This document shows, piece by piece, positions 11,470 through 21,428 of a stretch of DNA of 64,000 nucleotides. Source of the DNA: Streptomyces sp. WZ.A104 (GTDB taxonomy: Bacteria > Actinomycetota > Actinomycetes > Streptomycetales > Streptomycetaceae). The position numbers and the translations under genes were made by a program. Position 1 is the stretch's first letter. Each line of letters starts with the position of its first letter. The stretch is from NCBI RefSeq assembly GCF_002382885.1, contig NZ_NWVL01000003.1:124001-188000 (forward strand), in the 5' to 3' direction. The notes beneath the pieces are model-generated. The model saw only the letters and a program-made list of their open reading frames with translations. It did not search any database and was not told the origin of the DNA.

Positions 11470-14400
11470 CGTACGAGACGGATCTGCCACTGCCCGAGCA
11501 GGCGGTGGCCATCATCGGAATGAGCGGCCGCTTCCCGGGCGCCGCGGACGTCGACGAACTGTGGCGGCTGGTGGCGGCGGGCGAGGAGGGGCGCAGTACC
11601 TACACCGACGAGGAGCTGGCCGCGGCCGGAGTCCCCGAGCAGCTGCGGGACGACCCGGCGTACGTGAAGTCCGGTTTCCCCCTGGACGGGTTCGACCGCT
11701 TCGACGCCGACTTCTTCGGTGTCACCCGGTCCGAGGCCGAACTCATGGACCCCCAGCACCGGTTGCTGCTTGAGACGGCCTGGCAGGCGCTGGAGCGGGC
11801 CGGTTACCCGGCGAGGACGTTCGAGGGGCGGACCGGGGTGTTCGCCGGTACGTCGGGCAGCGGCTACCTCCAGGAGCGCATCGCCCCGCGCGGCGCCTTT
11901 GACGGCCTGGTCTCCGACGAGATCCAGGTGGCGATCGGCAACGACCCCGGGATGCTCGCGCTGCGCCTCTCGTACAAGCTCGGTCTGACCGGCCCCAGCT
12001 TCACCGTGCAGAGCGCCTGTTCGTCGTCGCTGGTGAGCGTCCACCTCGCCGTCCAGTCCCTGCTCAGCCGCGAGGCCGACCTCGCGCTGGCGGGCGGGGT
12101 CGCGGTGCGGGAGTTCGAGCCGCGCGGATACCGGTACGAGGAGGGCGCGATCCTCTCCACGGACGGTCACTGCCGCCCGTTCGACGCCGACGCCTCCGGC
12201 ACCGTCTCCGGTGACGGGGTGGCCCTGGTCGTCCTCAAGCGGCTGGAGGACGCCGTCGCCGACGGCGACCACATCCACGCGGTGATCCGCGGCAGCGCGG
12301 TCAACAACGACGGCTCCGCGAAGATCGGCTTCACCGCGCCTTCCCCGCACGGTCAGGCCGAGGTGATCGCCGAGGCGCTGGCGGTCGCCGGGGTCGAGCC
12401 CCGTACGGTGCAGTACGTCGAGGCGCACGGCACCGCCACCCCGCTCGGCGACCCGATCGAGGTCCAGGCGCTCACCGAGGCGTTCCAGCCCGACGCCCCC
12501 GCCGGATCGGTCCACCTGGGCTCGGTCAAGTCCAACGTCGGCCACCTCGACGCGGCGGCCGGGGTCACCGGCCTCATCAAGGCGGCCCTGGCGCTGGAGC
12601 ACCGCTTCATCCCGCCGACGGCCCACTTCCGCGCCCCCAACCCCGCACTCGGCCTCGACAAGGGCCCCTTCCGGGTCGACGCCGAAGGCGTGCCGTGGCC
12701 CGCGACGGAGCTGCCGCCGCGCGCCGGGGTGAGCGCCTTCGGAATCGGCGGCACCAACGCGCACGTCGTCCTCGAAGCAGCGCCCGCCCGCAGCACGGAG
12801 GCCCCCGACGGCGACTGGCAGGTGCTGCCGCTGTCCGCCCGTACGCCCGAAGCCCTCGACACCGCCGCCGCGCGCCTCGCGACGGCGCTCACGGCCGACG
12901 ACGGGACGCGGCAGGACCCCGCCGGGTTCGCCGACGCCGCCTACACCCTCCAGATCGGGCGCGCCGCCCTCCCGTACCGCCGCACGGTCGTCGCGGACAG
13001 CCGCGCCGCCGCGGCCGCCGCCCTGGAGCGGCCCGCGCCCGCCGCGTCCGCCGTGCCGGACGAGGCGCCCGGTGTGGTGTTCGTCTTCCCGGGCCAGGGC
13101 GCCCAGTACGCCGGTATGGGCGCGGAGCTGTACCGCACCGAGCCGGTGTTCCGCGAGGCGCTCGACCGGTGCGCCGAGATCCTGCTGCCCCACCTGGGCT
13201 GGGACGTACGGGAGGTGGCCTTCGCCACCGGCGGGGACGAGGCCCAGGAGCGGCTGCGCCGGACCCTGTACACCCAGCCGACCGTCTTCAGCCTCGACTA
13301 CGCCGTCGCCCAGCTGCTGATGTCGTGGGGCGTGCGCCCCGACGCGATGACCGGGCACAGCCTCGGCGAGCTCGTATCGGCCTGCCTGGCCGGGGTGTTC
13401 AGCCTGGAGGACGCGCTGCGCGTGGTCGCCCGGCGCGCCGCGCTCATGCAGGACCTGCCGCCCGGCCGGATGCTGTCCGTCCTGCTGGACGAGGCGGCCC
13501 TGACCGAGGCGCTGGACGGCCGCGCGACGATCGCCGCCGTCAACGCACCCGCCTCCTGCGTCGTCGCGGGCACCCCCGAAGAGGTCGCCGAGGCCCGCCG
13601 GGTGCTGGAGGAGCGGGGCGTGTCCGTACGGGAGCTGGAGACCTCGCACGCCTTCCACACCGCCCTGGTCGAACCGGCGCTGCCCGGCCTCGCGGAGGTG
13701 CTGCGCTCGGTGCGGCTCAACACCCCGAAGATTCCCTTCCTGTCCAATGTGACGGGCACCTGGATCACCGACGAGCAGGCCACCGACCCCGACTACTGGG
13801 TCTCCCACACCCGTGCCCCGGTCCGCTTCTCCGACGGGATCGCCGCCCTCGCCGAGCGCGGCGACGCCGTGGTCCTGGTCGAGGCCGGCCCGGGCAGCCA
13901 GCTCAGCGGACTGGTCCGGACCCACCCGGAGCCCTCGCCCGTCGTCACCCTGCTGCGCAAGCCGCGCGGCGAGGAGCGCACCGCCGAGGCCCGCACCGTC
14001 CGCGAAGGCCTTGCCGAGCTGTGGCGGCACGGGGTGGCCGCCGACTGGGCCGCCCTGCACGACGACCGGGCCCGCGGCCGGGTCCCGCTGCCCGCCTACC
14101 CCTTCCAGGGCCGCGGCCACCTGCTTCCGAAGCCGGAGACGGCGGCCGCCGGGAACGTACGCACCGACCCCGAGCGGTGGACGTACGCACCGGTCTGGCA
14201 CCCCGCACCGCTCCCCGGGGCGGCCCCGGAGGACGCCCCGCTCAGCTGGCTGGTGCTCCAGGACGACACCGGTCTCACCGACGCTCCGACCGCCGCCCTG
14301 CGCACCAGGGGCCACACCGTCACCACCGTGCGGAAGGCGACCGCCTACGCCCGCACCTCCGAGCACGGCTTCGACGCGGACCCCGCCGACGCGGACCACC

Positions 14401-16097
14401 TCGGCCGGGTCGTCGAGGAGCTGCGGCGCACGGGAGCGGCCCCCGACCGCGTGCTGCACGCCTGGGCCGTCACCGGCCCCGGGGACAACGCCGGTGACGC
14501 GGCGGGCCGTTACGCCACCGGCCTGGACACCGGGTTCCACAGCCTCGTCGCCCTCGCCCAGGCGCTCGGCGGCAGCGGGGAGGACCGCCCGGTGCGGATC
14601 GACGTCCTCACCGACAGCCTCCAGGACGCGTACGGGACGGCCGTGATCCGGCCCGAGCGGGCCACCCTGTACGGCGCGGTGACCGTGCTGCCGCAGGAGT
14701 ACGCGTGGCTGACCTGCCGCAGCGTCGACGTCACCCTCCCCGCCACCGACGCCGACCGCGCACGCGTCGCCGCGCAGCTGGACGCCGAACTCGCGGGGGA
14801 GGGGCGGGAGAGCCTCGTCGCCTACCGGGGCGCCCAGCGCCTCCTGCGCGCCTTCGCACCGGTCGGGCTGGAGCCCGTACCCACCGGGCGGGCCTGGCGT
14901 GCGGGCGCCGGGTACCTCGTCACCGGGGCGTCCGGCGAAACCGGACTGGTCTTCGCCGAGCAGATCGCCGCGAGCGGGGCGCGCGCCCTGCTCATCGGCG
15001 ACCCGGACTTCCCGGCCGAGAGCGAGTGGGACGCCTGGCGCGGCGGCACGGCGGGCGACGACGACCGGGTACGCGCCCGGGTCGCCCGGCTCGCCGCACT
15101 GCGCGCCGCCCACCCCGAGGCCGTCGTCTACCGCACCGCCGACCTGGCCGACCCCGGCCAGGCCCGTACCGCCGTCGAGGCGGCGCGGACCGTGCTGGGC
15201 GCGGTCGACGGCGTCCTGCACCTCGCCGACGCCCGGGGCTCCGGCCTGACCGCGCTCAAGACGCGGCCGGACTTCGAAGCCGTCCTCGCGGCCCGGGTGA
15301 GGTCGACCCTGCTGCTCGACGAACTGCTGGCGGACGACCCGCTCGACTTCTTCCTCACCGCGTCGGCCACCACCGGCATCGTCGGCGGCTTCGGACAGGC
15401 CGAGAACTGCGCCGCCGCCGCCTTCCTCGACGCCTTCGCCCAGGCCGCCACCGCCGCCGGCCGGCCCACCCTCGCCCTCGACTGGTCGCAGTGGGACTGG
15501 GACGACTGGTTCGAGCAGCAGATGGCGGGCCTGCCCGAGGTGCGGGAGCTGTACGAGCGGCTGCGCCTCGCCCAGGGCATCCCGGCCGCCGACGGCCTGG
15601 CGCTCGCCCGCGCCGCGCTCTTCGGCGCCCTGCCCCAGGTCGTCGTCTCCAGGGCCGACTTCCAGGACGTCCTGGCCGACCAGTCCGGGCTGACCGCGAC
15701 CTCGTTCACCGACTCGCTGGGCGGTGGCCGGGGCCGCGGAGACGACGACTGGGACCCGGCCACGGTCTGGCCGGACGACGAACTCGCCCAGGCCGTGGCC
15801 CGGGTGTGGCACGAGATGCTCGGCGTCTCCCCGATCGGGCCGGACGACGACTTCTACGACCTGGGCGGCAACTCGCTGTTCGCCATCCAGATCGTCGGGC
15901 GGCTGCGGCAGGCCCACGGCGACTTCCCGATGAGCGCCGTCTTCGAGGCGCCGACCGTACCGGGGCTCGCCGCCGCGATCCGCTCCCACCAGGCCGAATC
16001 GATCGGCCTGGACGAGTTCGAGGCACTGCTGCGCGAGGTCGAGAGCCTCTCCGCGGGCGAGGCCGAGGCAAAGCTGAAGGGTGACGACCATGTCTGA
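11466..16097 (+). CDS. Type I PKS module: KS-AT-KR(inactive)-ACP
   Basis: A 1543-residue module. KS (about 12-435) has the QSACSSSL Cys 185, EAHGTATPLGD and NVGHLDAAAG His. AT (about 535-860) has GHSLGE with Ser 632 and HAFH at 728, the malonyl-CoA signature. A KR-like region (about 1130-1400) has lost its chemistry: the cofactor loop is TGASGETG, the Lys position reads ARVRST, and GQANYAAANAF has become GQAENCAAAAF, replacing Tyr by Asn (1314) and the later Asn by Ala. ACP (about 1425-1500) has LGGNSLF with Ser 1470. I infer one malonate extension with the beta-ketone kept. It overlaps both neighbours. Confidence 0.92.
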
Positions 16098-17352
16098 CGA
16101 GTCCGAGGCCGCACGCAGGCTCAAGGAGCGGATGTCCTCGCTCTCGCCCGAGCAGCGCGCCGTCCTGGAGCGGTCCCTGCGCGAGCGCAACGTCAAGGCG
16201 CCCTCGGCCGTGGACCCCGGCCCCGGTACGAAGGCGGCCGCCAGATCCGCCGCGCCGCGCCGCGGGCGGCGGCCCGGCAGCACCATGGACTTCAGCCTGT
16301 TCTTCTTCTCGGGAGACGGCACGGCCAAGGGCCCGGGCAAATACCAGCTGCTGCTGGACAGCGCCCGGCACGCCGACGCCAACGGCTTCGACGGCATCTG
16401 GGTCCCCGAGCGCCACTTCGTGGACTTCGGCGGCCTCTACCCGAACCCGTCGCTGCTGGCCTCCGCCATCGCCGTACTCACCGAGAACATCCAGATCCGC
16501 GCGGGCAGTTGCGTCCTGCCCCTGCACCACCCGGTGCGGGTGGCCGAGGAGTGGGCGGTCGTCGACAACCTGTCCGGCGGCCGGGCCGCGATCTCGGCGG
16601 CCTCCGGCTGGCACCCGGACGACTTCCTCCTGGCCCCGGGGGACGGGCAGCAGCGCTACCCGCGCCGCAAGGACGAGATGTTCGAGTCGATCGACACCGT
16701 CCAGCGGCTGTGGGCGGGCGAGAGCGTCGAACTCCCGCGCGCCGACGGATCGTCGCAGACCGTACGCACCCTGCCGCGCCCCCTCCAGCCCAGGCTCCCG
16801 GTGTGGGTGTCGGCGCAGGGCAGCATCGAGACGTTCGTCCGGGCCGGGGAGATCGGCGCGTACGTACTGACCGGGCTGGTCGCCCAGCGCCCCGCCGACC
16901 TGAAGGACAAGACGGCGGCCTACCGCGAGGCGCTCGCGGGGGCCGGGTACGACCCGGCGGAGGGCCGGGTCACCGCGATGGTCCACACCTACGTGGGCTC
17001 CGACGACGACGAGGCCAGGGAGACCGTACGGGGGCCGCTGACGGCGTACCTCAAGACCTTCCTGGAACAGCAGGACAGCTTCGGCAGCGAGTTCTCCAAG
17101 CTCAACGACGCCGAGCGCGACGTCATGCTCAACGCCACCTTCGAGCGCTACTTCGACCAGCTGGCCCTGCTCGGAACGCCCGACAAGTGCGAGTCCCTGA
17201 TCGAGGACCTGGTCGACATCGGCGTCGACGAGGTCGCCTGCCTGGTCGACTTCGGACTCGACCCCGGCCAGGTGCTCAAGGGCCTGGACCACCTCACCGA
17301 ACTCAAGGACCGCTACCGCCACCGGGGCGAGACCGAAGGAGAGAAGTCGTGA
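16090..17352 (+). CDS. Luciferase-like FMNH2-dependent monooxygenase of NRPS/PKS clusters
   Basis: A 420-residue protein. Residues 1-60 are a basic linker with a helical LKERMSSLSPEQRAVLERSL segment that resembles the N-terminus of the next NRPS and may serve docking. From residue 60, MDFSLFFFSGDG, DGIWVPERHFVDFGG, LPLHHPVRVAEEWAVVDNLS and GRAAISAASGWHPDDF are hallmarks of the luciferase-like subfamily found in or beside NRPS-PKS proteins. It needs reduced FMN and O2, probably from the reductase at 6464. Because the next module selects glycine and ends in a thioesterase, I infer alpha-hydroxylation of a carrier-bound glycyl residue. The ATG 16090 is preferred (GAAGGG upstream) over the GTG 9 bases earlier. 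Confidence 0.9.
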   Translation: MSDESEAARRLKERMSSLSPEQRAVLERSLRERNVKAPSAVDPGPGTKAAARSAAPRRGRRPGSTMDFSLFFFSGDGTAKGPGKYQLLLDSARHADANGFDGIWVPERHFVDFGGLYPNPSLLASAIAVLTENIQIRAGSCVLPLHHPVRVAEEWAVVDNLSGGRAAISAASGWHPDDFLLAPGDGQQRYPRRKDEMFESIDTVQRLWAGESVELPRADGSSQTVRTLPRPLQPRLPVWVSAQGSIETFVRAGEIGAYVLTGLVAQRPADLKDKTAAYREALAGAGYDPAEGRVTAMVHTYVGSDDDEARETVRGPLTAYLKTFLEQQDSFGSEFSKLNDAERDVMLNATFERYFDQLALLGTPDKCESLIEDLVDIGVDEVACLVDFGLDPGQVLKGLDHLTELKDRYRHRGETEGEKS

Positions 17353-20300
17353 CCGGACTCGCGGACCGGCTGGCCGGTCTCACCCCCGCCCAGCGCGCCC
17401 TGCTCGACCGGCGGATGCGCGAGCGTACCGCCGGCACCGTCACCAACGCGCCCGTACCCCGCCGCAAGCGGGAGAACCGCGTGCCGCTCACCGTGGACCA
17501 GGAACGCATCTGGCTCATCCACCAGTTCGACCCCGAAGACCCCGTCTACAACGTGTACTTCGCCTCACGGCTCCACGGCGAGCTGGACACGGACGCCCTC
17601 CAGCGCGCCGTGGACGCCTTCGTACAGCGGCACGAGGCGATGCGCACCACCTTCGAGCAGGACGGCCACGCCCCCGTCCAGGTGATCCACCCGTCCATGG
17701 CGGTGCCGCTGCGCCACCAGGACCTGCGGTCCGTGCCCGAGGAGCGGCGCGAGGCGGAGATGACGCTGCTGGCGACCGAGGAGCTGCGCACCCCGTTCGA
17801 CCTGGTGAAGGGGCCGCTGCTGCGGATCGCCCTGCTGCGCCTCGGCGACCGGGAGCACGTCCTCGTCGGCACGGTCGACCACCTGGTGTGGGACCGCGGC
17901 TCGATGGGCATCTTCAACGCCGAGATCGCCGAGTTCTACTCGGCGTTCGCCACCGGCCGCGAACCCCGGCTCGCACCGGTCGAGGTGCACTACCCGGACT
18001 ACTCCGAGTGGCAGCCGCAGTGGCTGCGCGAGGAGGTCCGGCGCAAGCACCTGCCGTACTGGAAGAAGCAGCTCGAAGGCGCCGACCTGGTCCTGGAGCT
18101 GCCGACGGACCGCCCCCGCCCCCCGCTCCAGACGGCGAACGGCGCCCGCTACCAGTTCCCGCTGACCCCCGAGCTGACCCAGGCCGTCCGCGACCTCGCC
18201 AAGCGCGAGGACGTCACGGTCAACATCGCGCTGCTCGCCGCCTGGCAGCTGATCCTGCACCGGCTCACCGGACAGCAGGACATCGTGGTCGGCACCACCT
18301 CCTCGACCCGCAGCAGGCCCGAGACCGAGCCGATGATCGGCTACTTCCTGACCATGCTGCCGCTGCGCACCACGGTCCGGCCGGAGATGACCGTACGGGA
18401 ACTGCTCCAGGCGACCCGCACCACGATGATGGGCGCCTTCGACCACCACGACATCCCCTTCGGGACGCTGCTGGACGAGCTCGACCTCGACCGCGACCCC
18501 AGCCGCACGCCGATCTACCAGACGTCGTTCATCCTCGTGGACTTCCTCCACGAGGAGGAGACCCCGATGGCCGGGCTGCGGGTCGAGGAGCTCATGCTCG
18601 ACAACGCCACCGCCAAGGACGACGTGCTGCTCGGCTTCTTCGACGACCCGGCACTGGCGGACGACCACTTCCACGGGATGCTGGAATACAACACCGACCT
18701 GTTCGACGAGAGCACGATGGCCAGGACGGCCCGGCAGATCGTGCGCGTCCTGGAGCAGATGTCGAAGGACGCCGGACGCAGCGTGCGTGACCTGTCGCTG
18801 CTCGGCCCCGACGAGGCACAGACGCTGCTGGTGGAGTGGAACCGGACCGGGACGCCCCGCGAGGAAGGCGTCGCGCTGGACACCCTGGTACGCCGTCAGG
18901 CCCTGGCCACCCCCGGGGCGGTCGCCGTCTCCTGCGGCGACGAACGGCTCACCTACGCCGAACTGCTGGAGCGAGCAGGCCGGTTGGCATCCCACCTCCA
19001 GGAGCGTGGCGTGCGGCCCGAGACCGTCGTCGGGGTGTGCCTGGAGCGCTCCGTCGACCTGGTCGTCGCCCTGCTCGGCGTGGTCATGTCCGGCGGCGCC
19101 TACCTGCCGCTGGACGCGGGCTACCCGGCGCAGCGCCTGGCCACCATGACCGGCGACGCCGGGGCGGCGTTCCTGCTGACCCGCTCCGAGCTGCTGGAGA
19201 GCCTGGCCGGCTGCCCCGGAGAGCGGATCTGCCTGGACACGGACGCGGAGACCGTCGCCGCCGCCCCGGCCGTCCCGGCGGAGCCCGCGGCGGGCGAGGA
19301 CAGGCTCGCCTACGTCATCTACACCTCCGGGTCCACCGGCCGCCCCAAGGGTGTCGAGGTCACCCACCGCAACCTGGCCAACCTGCTGCTGGCGATGGCC
19401 GCCGAGACCGGCCTCGGCCCCGGCGACACGCTCACCGCCGTCACCCCGGTCACCTTCGACATCGCGGGCCTGGAGCTGTACGCCCCGCTCATCAGCGGCG
19501 CCCGCGTCCACGTCGTACGCAAGGAGGAGGCCGTCGACGGCCGCCGCCTCGCCGCCCTCCTCGACGAGACCGGCGCCACCGTCATGCAGGCCACCCCCGC
19601 GACCTGGCAGCTCCTCGTGGAGGCCGGATGGCGGAGCGACGGCTCCCTGCGGGTCCTGGTCGGCGGCGAGGCGCTCCCCCCGGCCCTGGCCGAGCGGCTC
19701 GTCGCCGGGCCCGGCCGTACCTGGAACGTCTACGGCCCGACCGAGACGACCATCTGGTCCACCGCGCACCGCCTGGACAGCGGCACCGAGCAGGTCTCCA
19801 TCGGCCGCCCCCTCGACAACACCCGCGTGTACGTCCTCGACGAGCGCCTGGAGCCCGTCCCGGTGGGCATCCCCGGCGATCTGTACCTGGGCGGCACCGG
19901 AGTCGCGCGCGGCTACCGCGGTCGCCCCGCGCTCACCGCCGAGCGGTTCATACCCGACCCCTTCGGCACCACGCCCGGCGCCCGGCTGTACGCCACCGGC
20001 GACAAGGCCCGGCTCCGCGAGGACGGCACGCTCGTCTTCCTCGGCCGGGACGACGGCCAGGTCAAACTGCGCGGCTTCCGCATCGAACTGGGCGAGATAG
20101 AGGCCCGGTTGGCGGAGCATCCGGCGGTGCGCCGCGCGGTCGCCCTCGTCCGCGAGGACCGGCCCGGCGACAAGCGGCTGACCGGATACGTCGTGGCGGC
20201 GGACGGCGACGGCGGGGCCCCGGGGGCCGAGGAGCTGCGCGAGCACCTGCGCCGCTTCCTGCCCGACTACATGGTCCCGTCCGCGATCGTCACCCTGGAC

Positions 20301-21428
20301 GCCTTCCCGCTGAACACCAGCGGGAAGATCGACCGCAGGGCCCTGCCCGAGCCGGTGATCGAGCGGGACGCGGCGAGCTACGTACCGCCGCGCGACGCGA
20401 TCGAGCTGGAGGTCGCGCACATCTGGGAGGACGTGCTCGGGGTCCGGCCGATCGGACTGCACGACCGGTTCTTCGACCTGGGCGGCCACTCCCTGCTCGT
20501 ACTGCGGCTGATGGCCGAGATCGAGAAGAGGTTCGGGCAGCAGCTGCCGATGGCCGCGATCTTCCGGGGCGCCACCGTCGAACGGTTCGCCCGGATGCTG
20601 CGCGAGGGCTACCAGGACGAGGCGGACGTCCACCTCGTGGAGATCGGCTCCGGCACCACCGGCACCCCCGTCTTCTTCGCCCACCCGGCGGGCAGCGAGG
20701 TGGTCTGCTACATGCCCTTCGCCGGTCTCATGGCGGGCGGCGACCGCCCGCTGTACGCGCTGGCCTCCCCGCCGCCCGCCGACGGCGTGCTGCCGTACGC
20801 CGACTTCGGGGCGCGGGCGGCGGCCTACGCGGACCTCATCCGCGAAGTGCAGCCCGAGGGCCCGTACACGGTGGCCGGCTGGTGCTACGGCGGCACCAAC
20901 GCCTTCGCCGTCGCCGGGGAGCTGGAGCGGACGGGGGCGGAGGTGTCCGTCGTGATGATGGACTCGCACCCGCCCGCCGAGGTCGCCGAGGGCTCCGAGC
21001 CCGACCCCGCCGACATCGTCGAGGCCGTCGCGGCCAACCTCCAGTGGGACTACGGCGACGCGCTGAAGTCCGTGGAGGAGCTGCGGGAGATGACCCCCGA
21101 CGAGCACCTCGACTACCTCCTCGCCATCGCCCGCGCCTCCGACTACCTGCCGCCGGACGCCGGACGCGAGCAGGTCCGCGACATCCTCGACCTCTGGGTC
21201 GCCAACCTGCGGCTCGTCTGGAACTTCCGTCCCCTGCACGTCAGGGGCCGGGTGACGCTGATCCGCGCGGCCGAGGAGACGTACGACTCGACCGAGGCGT
21301 GGCGCGAGCTGACCACCGGCGGCGACCTCGATGTCCGGGTGGTCGAGGGCAACCACTACACCATGATGCGCCACCCGTACATCGAGGGCGTCGCCACGAT
21401 TCTGAACGAGGTGGTCGAGAGTGCTTGA
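17349..21428 (+). CDS. NRPS termination module C-A(Gly)-PCP-TE
   Basis: A 1359-residue protein. An N-terminal helical stub (LTPAQRALLDRRMRER) precedes the C domain (about 45-480), whose active motif is DHLVWDRG: the second His (178) and the Asp are kept, but the first His is Asp and the Gly is Arg. The A domain (about 510-1000) has intact cores and the specificity residues D-I-L-Q-L-G-V-I-W-K, nearly identical to the well-known glycine code DILQLGLIWK. The PCP (Ser 1048, GGHS) is intact. The TE (about 1105-1355) reads GWCYGG, so its nucleophile is Cys 1179 rather than Ser, with a later Asp (MMDSHPP) and His (EGNHYTM). It should add Gly and release the product. GTGA overlap with the gene before. 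Confidence 0.94.
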   Translation: MTGLADRLAGLTPAQRALLDRRMRERTAGTVTNAPVPRRKRENRVPLTVDQERIWLIHQFDPEDPVYNVYFASRLHGELDTDALQRAVDAFVQRHEAMRTTFEQDGHAPVQVIHPSMAVPLRHQDLRSVPEERREAEMTLLATEELRTPFDLVKGPLLRIALLRLGDREHVLVGTVDHLVWDRGSMGIFNAEIAEFYSAFATGREPRLAPVEVHYPDYSEWQPQWLREEVRRKHLPYWKKQLEGADLVLELPTDRPRPPLQTANGARYQFPLTPELTQAVRDLAKREDVTVNIALLAAWQLILHRLTGQQDIVVGTTSSTRSRPETEPMIGYFLTMLPLRTTVRPEMTVRELLQATRTTMMGAFDHHDIPFGTLLDELDLDRDPSRTPIYQTSFILVDFLHEEETPMAGLRVEELMLDNATAKDDVLLGFFDDPALADDHFHGMLEYNTDLFDESTMARTARQIVRVLEQMSKDAGRSVRDLSLLGPDEAQTLLVEWNRTGTPREEGVALDTLVRRQALATPGAVAVSCGDERLTYAELLERAGRLASHLQERGVRPETVVGVCLERSVDLVVALLGVVMSGGAYLPLDAGYPAQRLATMTGDAGAAFLLTRSELLESLAGCPGERICLDTDAETVAAAPAVPAEPAAGEDRLAYVIYTSGSTGRPKGVEVTHRNLANLLLAMAAETGLGPGDTLTAVTPVTFDIAGLELYAPLISGARVHVVRKEEAVDGRRLAALLDETGATVMQATPATWQLLVEAGWRSDGSLRVLVGGEALPPALAERLVAGPGRTWNVYGPTETTIWSTAHRLDSGTEQVSIGRPLDNTRVYVLDERLEPVPVGIPGDLYLGGTGVARGYRGRPALTAERFIPDPFGTTPGARLYATGDKARLREDGTLVFLGRDDGQVKLRGFRIELGEIEARLAEHPAVRRAVALVREDRPGDKRLTGYVVAADGDGGAPGAEELREHLRRFLPDYMVPSAIVTLDAFPLNTSGKIDRRALPEPVIERDAASYVPPRDAIELEVAHIWEDVLGVRPIGLHDRFFDLGGHSLLVLRLMAEIEKRFGQQLPMAAIFRGATVERFARMLREGYQDEADVHLVEIGSGTTGTPVFFAHPAGSEVVCYMPFAGLMAGGDRPLYALASPPPADGVLPYADFGARAAAYADLIREVQPEGPYTVAGWCYGGTNAFAVAGELERTGAEVSVVMMDSHPPAEVAEGSEPDPADIVEAVAANLQWDYGDALKSVEELREMTPDEHLDYLLAIARASDYLPPDAGREQVRDILDLWVANLRLVWNFRPLHVRGRVTLIRAAEETYDSTEAWRELTTGGDLDVRVVEGNHYTMMRHPYIEGVATILNEVVESA

